This document shows, piece by piece, positions 1 to 11,569 of a stretch of 64,000 bases of DNA (positions are counted from its first letter, which is position 1; every line of letters begins with the position of its first letter). Made by a program: the position numbers and the translations under genes. Below the pieces are notes generated by a model. It saw only the letters and a program-made list of their open reading frames with translations. It had not been told where the DNA came from and made no database searches. This stretch comes from Cryptomeria japonica (Eukaryota; Streptophyta; Pinopsida; Cupressales; Cupressaceae), in assembly GCF_030272615.1 (NCBI RefSeq), contig NC_081407.1, forward strand, positions 376,195,018 through 376,259,017, written 5' to 3'.

Positions 1-129
1 ATTTGTTAATGTTATTGAAAAGAAGTAAGCATGGAAAGAAACTCACTAGGTTACAATTAATGGATTAACTTGTCATAAAGTTTGTAATTTGAATGTAATG
101 AATGGATAAAAAATATTGGATTAACTGTC

Positions 130-800
130 ATAATACCTAAATTGAAATCTAATGGAAGAACCTCATTTAGTTATTTACCTTTTTATCTTAATAAATGAAC
201 ATCATCATATTCACTTTATTTCTCTAAATTGGATGAATTCATTTAGTTATTTTTATTTCAACCTTATTAAATGCACTTCATCATAATAGCTATAATTGAT
301 CTAAAGGGAGGAGAACACATTTAGTTTGTTATATCTTAATCTTGGCAAATGTATTTATTCATATTAACATTATTTTAACTAAAAAGAGTGAACTCATCAA
401 GTTAGTTATATTTTAACCCTAATGGATGATCTTCATTATGTTACTTACATTTTTAATCCTTAATTTGAATGAATTGCATCATAGTAGTTATATTCTAATT
501 AAAGGGATGAACCCATGTAGCTATATTACATTTTCACCTTAATGAATGAACTTCATCTCTTAGCAATATTTTAACTACAATAGATGAGCTCAAATGGCTA
601 ATTACATTTTAACCCCTATAAATGAACTTCGATATATTAGTTGCATTGTATCTAAAATGGATGTCTCGCCAAGTTAACCATACTTAAACCTTAATGGGAG
701 AATTCTTAAGTTAACTACATTTTAACTTTATGGGGTAAAATCCCTCTTGTTAGCCACTTTTGTGACCATAATAGATGAACGCTTCATAATCTCTGTAATG
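130..800. repeat. Degenerate tandem repeat, period about 75-80 bp
   Basis: The phrase 'ctcattTAGTTAttta cattttaacc ttaatgaatgaac' recurs in drifting form near 165, 237, 317, 393, 510, 589, 667 and 705, each time followed by a 'ttcatcatattagttat' block. Spacing is about 75-80 bp. Copies are strongly diverged with small indels, so this is an old minisatellite or decayed satellite. No coding potential is visible. Positions were read by eye. Confidence 0.6.
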
Positions 801-1074
801 TTAATTCACTGAACAAATTATATCCATGTTCCAAGTAATAACATGTAATCAAGATATCTAGTTTAATTGGATCTAATGTCGTGAGTTGAGTTAGGTGTTA
901 AGTTACGTAATCACATTGGGAAACTCCTTAGGTTCATTCAGTTTTCCGTTGTGTTATCTAAACGTTAGATAACTCCAATGTATCTTAATGTTGTGACTTA
1001 TTATTAACACTCTTAATTATTATTATAAAAATAATAATATTTACACTCTGTTTGAGTGTTTTAGCTTAATCCCT

Positions 1075-1241
1075 TCGTGGTTTCCTGGCGGGGCAATACA
1101 TAATGCCCCTTGATGCAAAGAAGAAATCAAAGGAATCTCCATTGATCAAGATTGAAAATTTAGGAGTGGACACACATTGATCAATAATTTCGATGAAGTT
1201 ATCTCCAAATACAAATGCTTGAAGGACTCTGAGAAGAAAAT
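1075..1241 (-). pseudogene. LINE reverse transcriptase, palm segment (distal fragment)
   Basis: Minus-strand reading from 1241 gives an RT-like stretch of about 50 residues containing 'GDNFIEIID', 'CVSTPKFSILING' and 'FFFASRGI'. These match the conserved LINE RT region where a helix is followed by 'S..VL.NG....F....G.RQGDPLSP'. The expected RQG-PLSP motif is not there: after GI the frame runs into unrelated sequence and stops at about 1075. It continues the fragment that ends at 5850 on the far side of the LTR insertion, so the two are one gene cut by transposition. Confidence 0.8.
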
Positions 1242-1761
1242 TGTTAGAACTTAATGTTATTAGGGATCACATCCTTATAACATTTATATATAGTGTTCTA
1301 ATATAAGGTTATAAAACCTTATATATTATTGCTTTATAAGCATATCCCATTTGAAATAATTATAATATAATAACTATTAGATTATTAATTATTTATGAGT
1401 GAGGGTTATTGAAAAGATGTGACTAGTGAAGTCACCCTTCCTCCTATATTTGAGGAGCTTCTCTCTCATTTGAGAGGGGTGTGAATTTGGAGCTTTATGG
1501 TGAGTTGTATCACTATGCATATGAGGTATTATTGGCCATGTGGAAGTATTGGAGGAGTGTCCCTATTTTCATGTCTATTTTATTATAGACTATATTTGTA
1601 AGTGTTTTAATTAAATGATGCTTTATGGGGTTTTTTACCCGAAAGGGTTTTCCCCATGTATATCTTGTGTAATGTGTACATTTTGCATGTATGTTTCATA
1701 TTTCATTTACTTTATAATCTTGTTTATAATCATTAGTATCCTAAGATCCTAATTTCTAACA
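1242..1761 (+). repeat. 5' LTR of the 1242-5844 element
   Basis: TG...CA-bounded LTR with 9 bp inverted ends, nearly identical to 5324-5844. It contains the segment 'ctctcatttgagaggggtg' and a T-rich end typical of R-U5. Confidence 0.9.
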
Positions 1762-1777
1762 TGGTATCAGAGTAGCT
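1762..1777 (+). promoter_or_regulatory. Primer binding site (tRNA-iMet type)
   Basis: 'tggtatcagagtagct' follows the LTR with no gap and matches the plant initiator-tRNA-Met primer site TGGTATCAGAGC, usual for Ty1/copia. Confidence 0.85.
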
Positions 1778-4616
1778 TAGGACATACTAATTATTTTTAC
1801 AGGTTATATTAGAAGATATATAGAATTTTATGGGAAAGCTCTTTATGCTCATTCAACACAAAGTAATGACATCATTAGAATATACTTGGTGTATCCTTTT
1901 TATTATTTCAATATTCATTTTTTTTAAAGTATTGATGGGGTACATTGATTTAGAATACACTAAGTTGCCTAATTTTTCTTGGGTAGAACCACATGCTTGA
2001 CTTGTCCTTTTTTCCCTAATTAGGTTGTACTAATTTTTTTTTTCAATTGAAAGAATAGTGATAGTAGTCATGAAATTTAAATTTAAATTTTTAATTAAAT
2101 TTTATAAAAACATCTTTCATGATCAAACAACTAAGATGCTTGCATTATACATTTAATAATGATATCATCTTATACCTTTGAGAAAAGTTGCATTATATTT
2201 TTGTATTAGAGTCAATTTTTTTACTAGTAATTATGAAGTTGATTGGTAGCATTCTCAAGCCTATTCCTCCATCATTTTCCTTCTTTTTTTATAATTTTTT
2301 ACAATAAGACCAATTAATAATCTAATTTATAAAAATAAAATAATATTAAACCTAATTATCATTTAAAAAAAAATCACATTTATTAAAATCCAAACAATTA
2401 AAAACCAACTCTAATTATATTAAAGATTTCTATCTATTTATTATTCTTAGATACATATTTTGATTCTCTCCCATAGACCCTTGTACATGTCTATTAATAG
2501 AGTACATACGACTCTCTATGACATGTCTAACTTATAGATAAAAAGCTAGTGCTTTCACATGGCACATTAAGAGTTACATCTTTTTGCTTCCAAGTGATGT
2601 GACCTATTTTGTGTATCCCTTCACTTGTAGAGCGACTCATCCAAGACATATTAACAAAAAAAGATTCACATGGTTTGATCCTTTACTTTCCAATGCAGCG
2701 CTAACCCTAAATATTCCTCCTCCTAATGTTGTTTATCAACCAATCTATGTTTGTCTTCTAACACTTGCGATAATGGTAGCCATCAATTTGGCTTGAAGTC
2801 TCACCAATTTTGATTTTACAAGGAGGAAAGAGTTAAAAGTTAATTTATAGAGGACATTGAGTATCCCCTAATATAGTCACACTATTTCCTATTATGTTCA
2901 AAGTTTTCAATACTGTTACCATGAACTAGAATTGATAATTGATTATTTCTAAATTTCTTAGAACTAATGAGCTAGAAGTGGTTACCAAGTATTCACCCAT
3001 TTTCTAGGAAATCACAAGTTTGTGCCTAGTTCATTCACCTTGCTCATCATTCCACATTTTTTTGAGAAGTTCTCTCATATAGTTTTAGTGTGTTAAATGT
3101 AAGTCCATATTTTGCATAGTTATAATTAAAATAATCTTGTTGTCACCAACAAATATAGAGAATATTTTTAAAAGGAGCTTTGTGCTCAGTGTTTTATATA
3201 TTCTTGTCTTGTTGATTTGGTACCTTGTCATTTTAGTGCAAAATTTTGGCTTCTAATGTGTTTTACACTTATATAGTGAACACTAGATTGTATTTTAATA
3301 TAACTCTTTATTTATGTATCATTTTTCAACATTTATTTATTTTTTTCATGCCATTTAATACATTTGTAATTAAGTTTTTATTTTGACCCACATTCATAAT
3401 TTGGATCATTGAATGTGTTAGTAGGTATTTGATAAAGGGTAGGAATTATATTCTTACACTCTTATAATACCAATTTAAATTTTGATCTTATAGAAGATGT
3501 GTCCTAATAGGGACATAATTTATCTATTTATTTTATCAAACAAAAAAAAAAAACTTCTTAGTGAGACATGAACAAATAAACAAGCACTTCATAACTAATG
3601 GTGTTGATCCTTCTATATGAATTTTTAATACAGTTTATTCATCTAGTATTAGTTCAAATTTTCAAGTGGCCCTCCCAAAGTATCTGTTATTATTTATATT
3701 AGTCCTTTAAGTGCATCACAAAAAGTCACATATGAACTAGTAGGAATAAAGGAAGGAACATCATGATTTATCTCAAATTTAATTTTTATAGGTATTTGAT
3801 GGAGGATATGCCTTATGTTAACATTAGGAATATTCTTGATTATAGTATGTTTGATAATCAAATTCCTTAATATCAAACTATCACAATGATAAATAGGAAA
3901 TCATTTATCTATCTATAAATGTAGGGTAAAATATTTTTTTAGCTAGTAAATATGCATAAGTCAATTTAAAAAATTCTCTTTGGCATCCTTTTTTGGAGAT
4001 CTAAGTGATTTGTTACTCTATTCTATATTTGATCCATTTTTTTTCAATCATACTATGTATAATGGGTGACTATCGCCCTTATAAACTATCTGGGGAGCAA
4101 ACCTAGAAAGGATAGCTCACCCGTTGCCTAGTTTTTTTATGGATCATTACTATATGTAGTAGTATGCCTATTTTTTAAACAATAAAACTCATTGTTCATG
4201 CTTCTTCTCATGAAAATATATGTTGATTTCCTTGCATTGGATTATATTCTAAATTTATGAGGAATATTATATGATCTTTGGTAAATGACAAAAAAATAAT
4301 ATTATGTTCTTTCTTTGCACCAAAAATGAAGTTGATTACTATGTTAATAACTATATTGTTTCTTCTATGATGAGTTTATGAGTTCAAAACATATGGTGCA
4401 AGTGCTATTACATGGATGGTGCAATACTTTAATAAGAAGACTATCTTTTATGTGTCTTGGAATCAAATGGACAAAATATGAATGTAGCTCTTGAAGAATC
4501 AATATGGCCTTGAAGATTTTATGAAGAGTTCCATTTGGATACATATGAAAGTGCCATATTACTTGAAGTTACTTTACTCTTCCTAGAAAATATCTTTTCT
4601 AAGGATCAAAATGAAC

Positions 4617-4720
4617 ATTGAAGATCATGGGCACCTCACTCAAGTGAAAGCATTCTATAATAAAGGCACCTTGAAGATCATGAGAACCTCACTCAAGTGA
4701 AATCATTCTATAATAAAGAC
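4617..4720 (+). repeat. Direct duplication of about 52 bp
   Basis: 'ttgaagatcatgggcacctc actcaagtgaa...ttctataataaag' at about 4617-4668 is repeated at about 4670-4720 with a few changes. Confidence 0.7.
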
Positions 4721-4849
4721 ATCAATTTGAAATCCTTTATGTAGTGATTGGCTTTGAGGTGATGCCATTGAGGGGGAGTGTGCATGTCAATGAAACCACG
4801 TAGTGGCTAAATCCTAGTTTTAAAATCCTACCGGTAGGCATATGTCTTA

Positions 4850-4975
4850 ATAGGTATGAAATAAGACCTATATAGGCATTAGTAAGTCCTATAAGCCTGT
4901 AGATAGGCATATGTAAGTCCTTTTTGTTTTAATTACTGCAACTAGGCATTCGTAAGTCCTATAGGCACATTTGTG
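4850..4975 (+). repeat. Short subrepeats 'taggcatatgtaagtcct'
   Basis: Variants of 'taggcat(a)tgtaagtcctata' occur about four times near 4857, 4881, 4912 and 4945, close to the element's 3' LTR. They may be regulatory subrepeats. The function is inferred only from position. Confidence 0.5.
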
Positions 4976-5313
4976 CTTAAGTTCTACGAGCATATTGTAA
5001 ATTCATCTCCTTGTAAATCTTCCACTTGTAAAATAATTGTATTAAGTCCTACAACCACTATGTAATGAACTTGGGGAGAGGCTAATTTGAGGAGAATGTG
5101 GCTCCAATATAATTTTTTAAGACCTCATAGCATCATTTTAAAAATACCAGGATTATAAATCATGACAAGATGACTTTCATGTAGTCCAAAATGCATGATC
5201 TTCATGTTAGCATATATTTGTGTCCCTTTTAATCACTATCAAAGAAGACCTACATTATTGGGCTGCTTCATTTTTTATTTTATGGAAATTGACATGTGAT
5301 CCACTATCAACAT

Positions 5314-5323
5314 TAAGGGGGAG
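5314..5323 (+). promoter_or_regulatory. Polypurine tract
   Basis: The purine-rich run 'taagggggag' directly abuts the 3' LTR start TGTTAGAAC. Confidence 0.8.
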
Positions 5324-5844
5324 TGTTAGAACATAATGTTATTAGGGATCACATCCTTATAACATTTATATATAATGTTCTAATATAAGGTTATAAAACC
5401 TTATATATTATATGCTTTATAAGCATATCCGATTTGAAATAATTATAATCTAATAACTATTATATTATTAATTATTTATCAGTGGGGGTTATTGAAAAGG
5501 TATGACTAGTGAAGTCACACTTCCTCCTATATTTAAGGAGCTTCTCTCTCATTTGAGAGGGGTGTGAATTTGGAGCTTTATGGTGAGTTGTATCACTATG
5601 CATATGAGGTATTATTGGCCATGTGGAAGTATTGGAGGAGTGTCCCCAAGTTCATGTCTATTTTATTATAGACTATATTTGTAAGTGTTTTAATTAAATG
5701 ATGCTTTATGGGGTTTTTTACCAAAAAGGGTTTTCCCCATGTATATCTTGTGTAATGTGTACATTTTGCATGTATGTTTCAAATTTCATTTACATTATAA
5801 TCTTGTTTATAATCATTAGTATCCTAACATCCTAATTTCTAACA
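5324..5844 (+). repeat. 3' LTR of the 1242-5844 element
   Basis: Direct repeat of 1242-1761 with matching ends. The LINE resumes immediately after it. Confidence 0.9.
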
Positions 5845-5849
5845 AAAAC

Positions 5850-6700
5850 TCCAATTGACTCTATCAAAAGCTTTCAACAGATCCAATTTTAGAAAAAAAA
5901 ACTAGGTTTTTTATTGATAGATAAGGAATGAATATTCTCATGCACCACAATTATAGAATCCAAAATCTGCCATGTAGGAACAAACCCATTCTAGTGTTTT
6001 TAAATTAAAGAGGGGAGATATTTCTTAAGCCTAATCACAAGGATCTTGGTGAAAATTTTATAGATAGAATTGCAAAGACTAATAGGTCTAAAATCATGTA
6101 AAGAACATGCATAAGGTTTCTTGGGAATGAGGACAAAGAAGGTGGCATTCAGCTCCTTCAGAAGAGAGCGGGACCCAAAAAACTCTTGTGTTACGATGAC
6201 CACATCAGAGCATAAGATTTGCCAAAAGTTTTGAAAGAAGAACACAGGGAAGTCATCAGGGTTAGGGACTTTGTTACCTTCAAAAGAGAAGACCACATTG
6301 TGAACTTCATCATGAGTGGGGATTCTGAACAGCTCTAAGTTCATATCCTGAGAGACAATGTTCGGAACTTCCTACAAGATCCTATCTTGGGCTAAAGCAT
6401 TAAGAGGATCATCAACCGATAAGAGAATAGTGAAGTAACTGATGACTTCCTAGAAAATATTTGCATGCTTATGAATCCATCTCTGGGCAAGCTGAATTTT
6501 ACTGATTCTATTAGTAGCCCTATGCTTGAGGGTTGTCATATGAAAAATAGTATTTTTGTCACGACTTTTAATCCACAAGGCTCTAGATATCTACTTCCAA
6601 AATTCCTCCTCTTTGGAAATAATATCATGTAGTTTAGTTAAAATCTCACTTTCTTTGTTTGAGACGTCATTATCAAACCCAAAATCTTGGATATGCTTTT
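5850..6700 (-). pseudogene. LINE reverse transcriptase, N-terminal part
   Basis: The clearest piece, 6344-6000, carries the LINE RT signature 'FFVLIPKKPYACSLHDFRPI' followed by 'SLCNSIYKIFTKIL' and 'RLKKYLP'. Further along (to 5850) a second frame reads 'LDLLKAFDRVNWSF', the conserved block preceding the catalytic palm. Upstream, 6826-6400 shows the EN-RT linker in several frames, including a recognisable 'YISRALWIKSRDKNTIF'-like stretch with stops. The catalytic [F/Y]xDD region is absent from the window. At 5845 the gene is cut by the LTR element and resumes at 1241. Confidence 0.88.
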
Positions 6701-6973
6701 GAACCTCCTCAAGATCCTGCTTGAGCTTATCTTTAATTTAGAAAATATTACCAAAAGAGGACATGTTCCAAAATTGAATATTAGACTTGACATTGGATAG
6801 CTTTTGGCAATATGAAACATGATCATACCCTGAATATCAATATTTCACCACTCCATAATGTTATCATGGATGTCAGGGGCCATCAGCCACATTTTCTCAA
6901 ATATGAAGGGGTATGCCTTTCTTCCAGACAATGGAGTCATTGAAAGACAAATAGGGAAGTGATATGATCCTAC

Positions 6974-7517
6974 TTAGGACAAGGCATTGAGTTTACAGGA
7001 AGTATTTTGTATCCAATCAGGAGAGACACAAACCCTATCTAGCTTAACCTGAATGAGATCCTCCCTATTGCGTCTGTTGGACCAAGTGAATTTAGCTCCA
7101 ATAAGATCTAGATCCAATAGGCTCAAAGAATTAATCATTTTAGCCAAGTCTTTCCTACTATCAATAGAAATAGGTATGCCTCTCCAAGTTTGAGAGAGAC
7201 GTGTTGAAATCAACCAAAAGAATCCATTTCTCATTAGCAAAAAATGATCTAGCATGGAAAATGGAAGACCAGAGAACTTTTATAGTAGTTATACCATTAG
7301 GAGCATAGATGTTGGAAATAATCCAAGAGGATCCATCTTTAAGATTATAGAATCTAGTAGTAATGTGATTAGGAGAAGAGAGAACCACCTTACCACATAA
7401 TAGTCTCAGATTCCAAAGCATGGTGATACCACCTGAAGCACCATCTGCATCAACACAATGAACACCACAATCTCCAAAAATTGTCAATTTAATCTTTTCC
7501 ACTTTATTGCCAGGCAT
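6974..7517 (-). pseudogene. LINE apurinic endonuclease-like domain
   Basis: Minus-strand frames from 7517 show the second half of an APE/exo-phosphatase fold: 'VDADGASGGITMLWN', 'SWIISNIYAPNG', 'EKWILLVDFNTSLS' (the GDFN-type catalytic loop with the first Gly lost). After a frameshift near 7200 comes 'LDLDLIGAKFTWSNRRN' and 'VKLDRVCVSPDW'. The FTWSN and LDR blocks are typical of plant L1 endonucleases. The N-terminal catalytic Asn and Glu blocks are not in this frame. It lies between ORF1 and RT in the expected order. At least one frameshift separates its two halves, so it cannot be functional. Confidence 0.85.
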
Positions 7518-7722
7518 TTTAGTTTATTGAACAAGGCAAATATCCATCTTATGATCCCTAACCAATTTGGAGAGAAGATCATGCTTATGGGGATGATTCA
7601 TTTCCCTTATATTCCACGAAATAATTTTCATTTAGAAAGAGAGCAAGATCCCATACCCATTTCTGGTAAAGTACTCTGGGCTCCATCCACAATGGAATCC
7701 CGACTCTGCCTATCTCTACTAA

Positions 7723-8520
7723 CTACATTGGGTGGTCTCCGAACACCCCTTGAATCCGACCCACAATTTGCCTTTTGTCTATTCTAGTTGAAACCCCCCT
7801 AGAGGCAGGAGTAGTTTGGCCAATACGGGAGTTGCTTCTTCTATTTTTGGGTTTGACCTCAATAAAAGGATAAGAGTCCTCTTGGGATGATTCTAGTGTG
7901 AGAGAAACCTGAGGTTTCGCCTCAACAGAGTTACCCATATCAATGACTAGTTGAATTGGAATATCTGAGACAGTTACATTAGCATTAATAGTATTGCCTT
8001 CTTCATAGGGATCATTCACAATAGGGGGCTCCAAAATATTCTCCTCTAAGAGCGGAGGGTCAGGATCAGGGACCACAGGTACTTTTGAATTAAAACTAGC
8101 TCTAGGAAAGACCCTATCCCCCACAACTAGGGGAGGGATAAAGGGATTAACAAATCCATTAGATTCATTGCACAATCCTTCTAGAGGAGGATCAGAGGGA
8201 AAGGCATCCCTCTTCTCTAAGAGCGGCTTGTCATTCCTCTTTCTCCATTCCTTCTTTAGCTTAGATGGACACTGCCTGGCCCAATGAACCACTTTTTTAC
8301 AATAGAAACATGCAAAAGGGATGGATTCATACTCCACTTTATGCACCCATCTGCCCAGCTTAGAGAAAAGATCAATCTCGAATGGAATGTTTGAAGACTG
8401 TTTGACAATGACACACAATCTGGCATAAACCAGGTGTCTTTTAGCTATAGTCATTGGGTCAACTCTATAATGTTATAAAAATTTCCCACATTCAAAGAAA
8501 GTGGCGTGTTGCTTGATAGT
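7723..8520 (-). pseudogene. LINE ORF1 (RNA-binding, CCHC zinc knuckle)
   Basis: A 243-codon frame from 8454 opens in the middle of the conserved plant ORF1 block ('MTIAKRHLVYARLCVIV'), followed by 'FEIDLFSKLGRWVHKVEYES' and a CX2CX4HX4C zinc knuckle ('CFYCKKVVHWARQC'). The rest is Pro/Glu/Asp-rich and low in complexity. The preceding residues ('NTPLSLNVG') are readable in another frame at about 8460-8520, so the apparent start Met is internal and a frameshift precedes it. The product would package LINE RNA. The 5' part of the ORF and the 5' UTR are absent. Confidence 0.85.
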
Positions 8521-8530
8521 ATAGATAGAT

Positions 8531-10780
8531 ACAAATGAGAATTTGGTCATTAAATATAGCATCCTACTGCAAATAAAAAATTGACATCATGGTCAATTCA
8601 TATCAACTATTGTGATGAATTCAATAACACATCAATTTTAAATTATAATTTTTAAAGTTTAGTGTCTTAGAGGTTTGTATTCACAAATTTAACTCTGGTC
8701 AATATTGTGGCTATAAAAATGAACTGAGATAATGAATGGATGAAATAGAGAATATGAATGTATGTTACTAGGAATAGGTAAGAATCCTGTAATTTGAAAG
8801 CTTTAATATTATAATATGTTAGTTGTACGCTAATCAATGCATAAATGAAGAAAAATATAGGATACATATAATGTTAAAAAATTCCCAAATTCAAAAAAAG
8901 TGATGCAATTTGAGACATTAGAAAAATTAAATAAATCTCAAATAAAATCAAGAGTACATAAAAATATGCATTACTTGTTTAAAAAATGTTACAGAAAAGA
9001 ATCCAAAAAAAAATAATTTGATGTGATTTGAGATATTCAAAATAATTCAAATAAAACTCACATAAAATCAAGATTATATAGAAATATACTATTTATAATC
9101 TATTTTTTAAATTATTGCCTAAATGATTATGTTAATGATAAAGTGAGTTAGACATGAAGTAAGTAGATGAAAAATGGGCTGAGGCATCAAACATAAATGA
9201 GTTGAGCAATCTTAATAATGGAAAATGAAATCTTGGAGATATACATCAATAGTTTTATATATTATAATAAAATATAGTATATGTTTAAAAAAATTATTAA
9301 GATTTTTGTATAATTTGTGATATGAATATATTGCTTGTTTATGAATATTATTAATGTTCTTGAAACAAACAAAAGTCAAATCAGCTTCAATTTAGGAATA
9401 CACAACAAATTTAAAAATAATCTTAATGTCCTTCAGATGAGTGCATGCGTGTCTACCATGGCAACATCCACTACGGTGGTTGGGCCAAGAAAATTTAAAA
9501 ATAATCTTAATGGCCATGTGATTTAGGACAAGCCTTTTAAGGTTTGATTTAAAAATAATATCAAATGAATCAAGAAAAAGAACAACTACAAGAAGACTAA
9601 CCTGATATCCTTGGATTCCTTGTATTGAAATAAGAAATTTCATTAACATAAGTTTATAATAGACAACCTTAACACATTGAAAGAATACAAAGATCAAACA
9701 TGTCTCTAACAAATATTCATTATGTTTTCCACACATAGACAAAGTTTTAAATCTTGAAGACAGTCTAGTGGATTTTGTATTTACAGACTTTACCCAAATT
9801 TGCATGAAGAATAAGCTCATCCACAAAATCTTAATACGAATCATATAATTAAATGTGGAATATTAGTCTAGCATTTAGACGAAATATTTGATTTCACAAA
9901 TTAATTCATGCTTGCATTTTACCGAGCTAAGAGTACCTCTATTTGTTGCATGAATCCTTCACTAACATTTTTAAGTGGCTATTTAATATTGGAAAAGAGG
10001 TCCCAATTTGACACACAAAAAAGTAGAATAAACAAATGTTGTAGAGCAGCGAAGTTCCTGCTAGAGAATGCAAGGACAATTTTGTTTTTATTTTTTATTT
10101 TTTGATTTATGTCTATTTTGTGTGCCATTACACATGAATTTGTTTTTATTTTTATTTTTTGTATGTCTATTTTGTGTGCCATGAACTTTGCTGCTTTTAA
10201 CTTAGGAAATATGAAGCAATATATTAAATATCAAGACTCCATTTCTAGCTTGAAGTATACATATTCGTTGATAATGATTATAATGATGTGAAAAATAAGA
10301 TACAGATGGAGTTGGCACCATGGAACTACAAATTACATTTGAACTTTAGAATAAAGACACTTATTGGATTATTCCATTCCTTTTATGTATCATTGTGATG
10401 TAAAATAAATATTTTTATTTGAACCTATTGTTAGCAAATATTAATGAGAAACTAATGATTACATTAGATTTATGTAATGTTAAGTACAATTTTATAAGTA
10501 AATAGTTGTTCCACGGGGCACTAGCAAGAAACCTATTTTTATGTAGTCTAGCTTTTTTAATCAAATTATTACAGTAACATTGGAACAATTCAGAATTCCG
10601 GTGGCCAATATTTCAAAATTTGTAAATAATGTTGGTTTTGTTCACATGTTCCTAGAGCTTTTGAAATAAAAAACATCATTCGAGACAAAGTAAAAGTATC
10701 AATATATTCAAAAAATACTAAATAAATCTAAAATTTGTCAAGAATTCCGATCTATTACATTTCTTAAAATTGGATGGAAA
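8531..10780. other. AT-rich spacer with minor duplications
   Basis: No gene recognised. A 150-codon minus frame at 9844-9392 has no motif I can name and biased AT-driven composition. 'aaatttaaaaataatcttaat' occurs at about 9408 and 9490, and a 'tatgtctattttgtgtgcca' block with its T-rich tail is duplicated at about 10108 and 10160. Confidence 0.4.
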
Positions 10781-11028
10781 AAAAGAGGAATTTCCACCCA
10801 CACCTCCTCTACAATGAAAAATAGAGGAATTTCCACCCACACCTCCTCTACAATTATGCTTTGCATTGAGTTCACTCTTTTGCCCATATCCCACACCATC
10901 ATTGAATGGCCCCTCTCCATAGCAAGGGGCTTCAATCTCAGAAAACCCGGCAACAAAATCCTCGGTTACTCTAAAACTTTTGAATCCGAAATATAAAAGC
11001 GAAGATTTTTCTATTACAACAAGGCCCT
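10735..11028 (-). other. Open minus-strand segment preceded by a splice-acceptor-like site
   Basis: Reading minus from about 11028, after 'gttgttttag', a frame of about 95 codons stays open without an early Met. It includes 'FVAGFSEIEAPCYGEGPFND' and a duplicated 'CRGGVGGNSS'. Local GC is higher than in the flanks. It could be an exon, possibly of the same gene as the WD40-like pieces upstream at 11.5-12.6 kb, but I recognise no family and the phase from the upstream exon is not established. Another frame after the same acceptor stops after about 18 codons. Confidence 0.25.
10784..10854. repeat. 32 bp unit duplicated in tandem, 39 bp period
   Basis: The unit 'agaggaatttccacccacac...ctctacaat' is present identically at 10784-10815 and 10823-10854. 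On the minus strand this lies in an open frame, repeating a 'CRGGVGGNSS' peptide. Confidence 0.85.
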
Positions 11029-11497
11029 AAAACAACACAATGTGGCTTTTCTTTAAATCATATTTTTCAGAAATGGCTAAGATAGAGAAGTGTTACCCAA
11101 CGTTTAGCCATTGTTTATTGACATTGATTTTTGTTTAAATGGCGAATGGGTTTCTGTAAGACCAAATCAAATTGCATAGGTCTTCAATGACAGAGACGTT
11201 AAATTTGGCTAACCTAATCCAAACGATGCTTTCAATCAAAATTAGGAAAACAAATTTGTGATAATCTAATGATATTTTTCCATTACATCTTTTGCAAGGT
11301 AAATTGACAGATTTCAAAGAAGAAAAAAGGTGTTGTTTTATAGAAGTTGAAGCAAATCTTCATGAAGCAAGATGACAAAATATGGCTCAATACCAAAAAT
11401 CAGCCCTCTATAAGTTCCCTAGGCTGCTAAGTAGATCCGCTTTAACTATTTGAAAAACAAAGAAGACCCTGGTTTCTACAGAATGTATAAAGCATAC

Positions 11498-11569
11498 CTA
11501 TTGCCAAACACAGGGCATCTGGTGAAAATAAAAGCCTTGTGACTTCATCAGCATGTCCCTTCAATGTAT
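11498..11569 (-). CDS. Candidate exon with WD40-repeat sequence
   Basis: The minus-strand segment is bounded by an acceptor (ctag) and a donor (gtatgc). It is 72 nt and reads 'TLKGHADEVTRLLFSPDALC' followed by 'LAI', a classic WD40 blade (GH dipeptide, hydrophobic V/L positions, FSPD turn). Both boundaries are phase 1. The upstream candidate exon at 12538-12603 also ends in phase 1, so the split codon becomes Asp and the frame stays open across a 968 nt intron. That intron is T-rich on this strand, as plant introns are. The downstream exon was not found with confidence. It could be a live gene or a fragment. The specific WD40 family is not identified. Confidence 0.4.

Larger units (their letters stand above)
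1778..5313 (+). other. Interior of the 1242-5844 element, no recognisable gene
   Basis: About 3.5 kb of AT-rich sequence with only short ORFs in all frames, such as a 70-codon frame at 2584-2796 and a 60-codon antisense frame at 3694-3876, which I do not recognise. No RT, integrase or zinc-knuckle motif was found on either strand. Two small internal duplications lie near the 3' end. Confidence 0.5.
1242..5844 (+). mobile_element. LTR retrotransposon (copia-like primer site), nested in the LINE
   Basis: Two directly repeated LTRs of 520 and 521 bp (1242-1761 and 5324-5844) begin TGTTAGAAC and end TTTCTAACA. A tRNA-Met-type primer site follows the first and a purine tract precedes the second. 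The flanking pentamers are aaaat (1237-1241) and aaaac (5845-5849), a target duplication with one mismatch. LTRs differ at roughly 19 positions plus a 1-base indel by hand count, near 96% identity. The 3.5 kb interior has no long ORF and no recognisable gag or pol, so the element is either non-autonomous or badly eroded. Confidence 0.9.
1075..8530 (-). mobile_element. L1-type LINE remnant, split by an LTR-element insertion
   Basis: Read on the minus strand this holds, in order, an ORF1 with a CCHC knuckle (about 8520-7723), an APE-type endonuclease (7517-6974), a linker and a reverse transcriptase (about 6690-5845, resuming at 1241-1075). The RT is interrupted by the LTR element at 1242-5844, and its reading frame continues correctly once that insert and one copy of the 5 bp target site are set aside. 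Frameshifts and stops occur in every ORF. The 5' end of ORF1 and the RT downstream of 1075 are missing. It is an inactive fossil. The order ORF1-EN-RT and lack of LTRs identify the L1 class. Confidence 0.88.

Noticed and set aside
9392-9844. 150-codon minus-strand ORF
   Set aside because: No motif, AT-driven composition and an internal duplicated segment. I could not support it as a gene.
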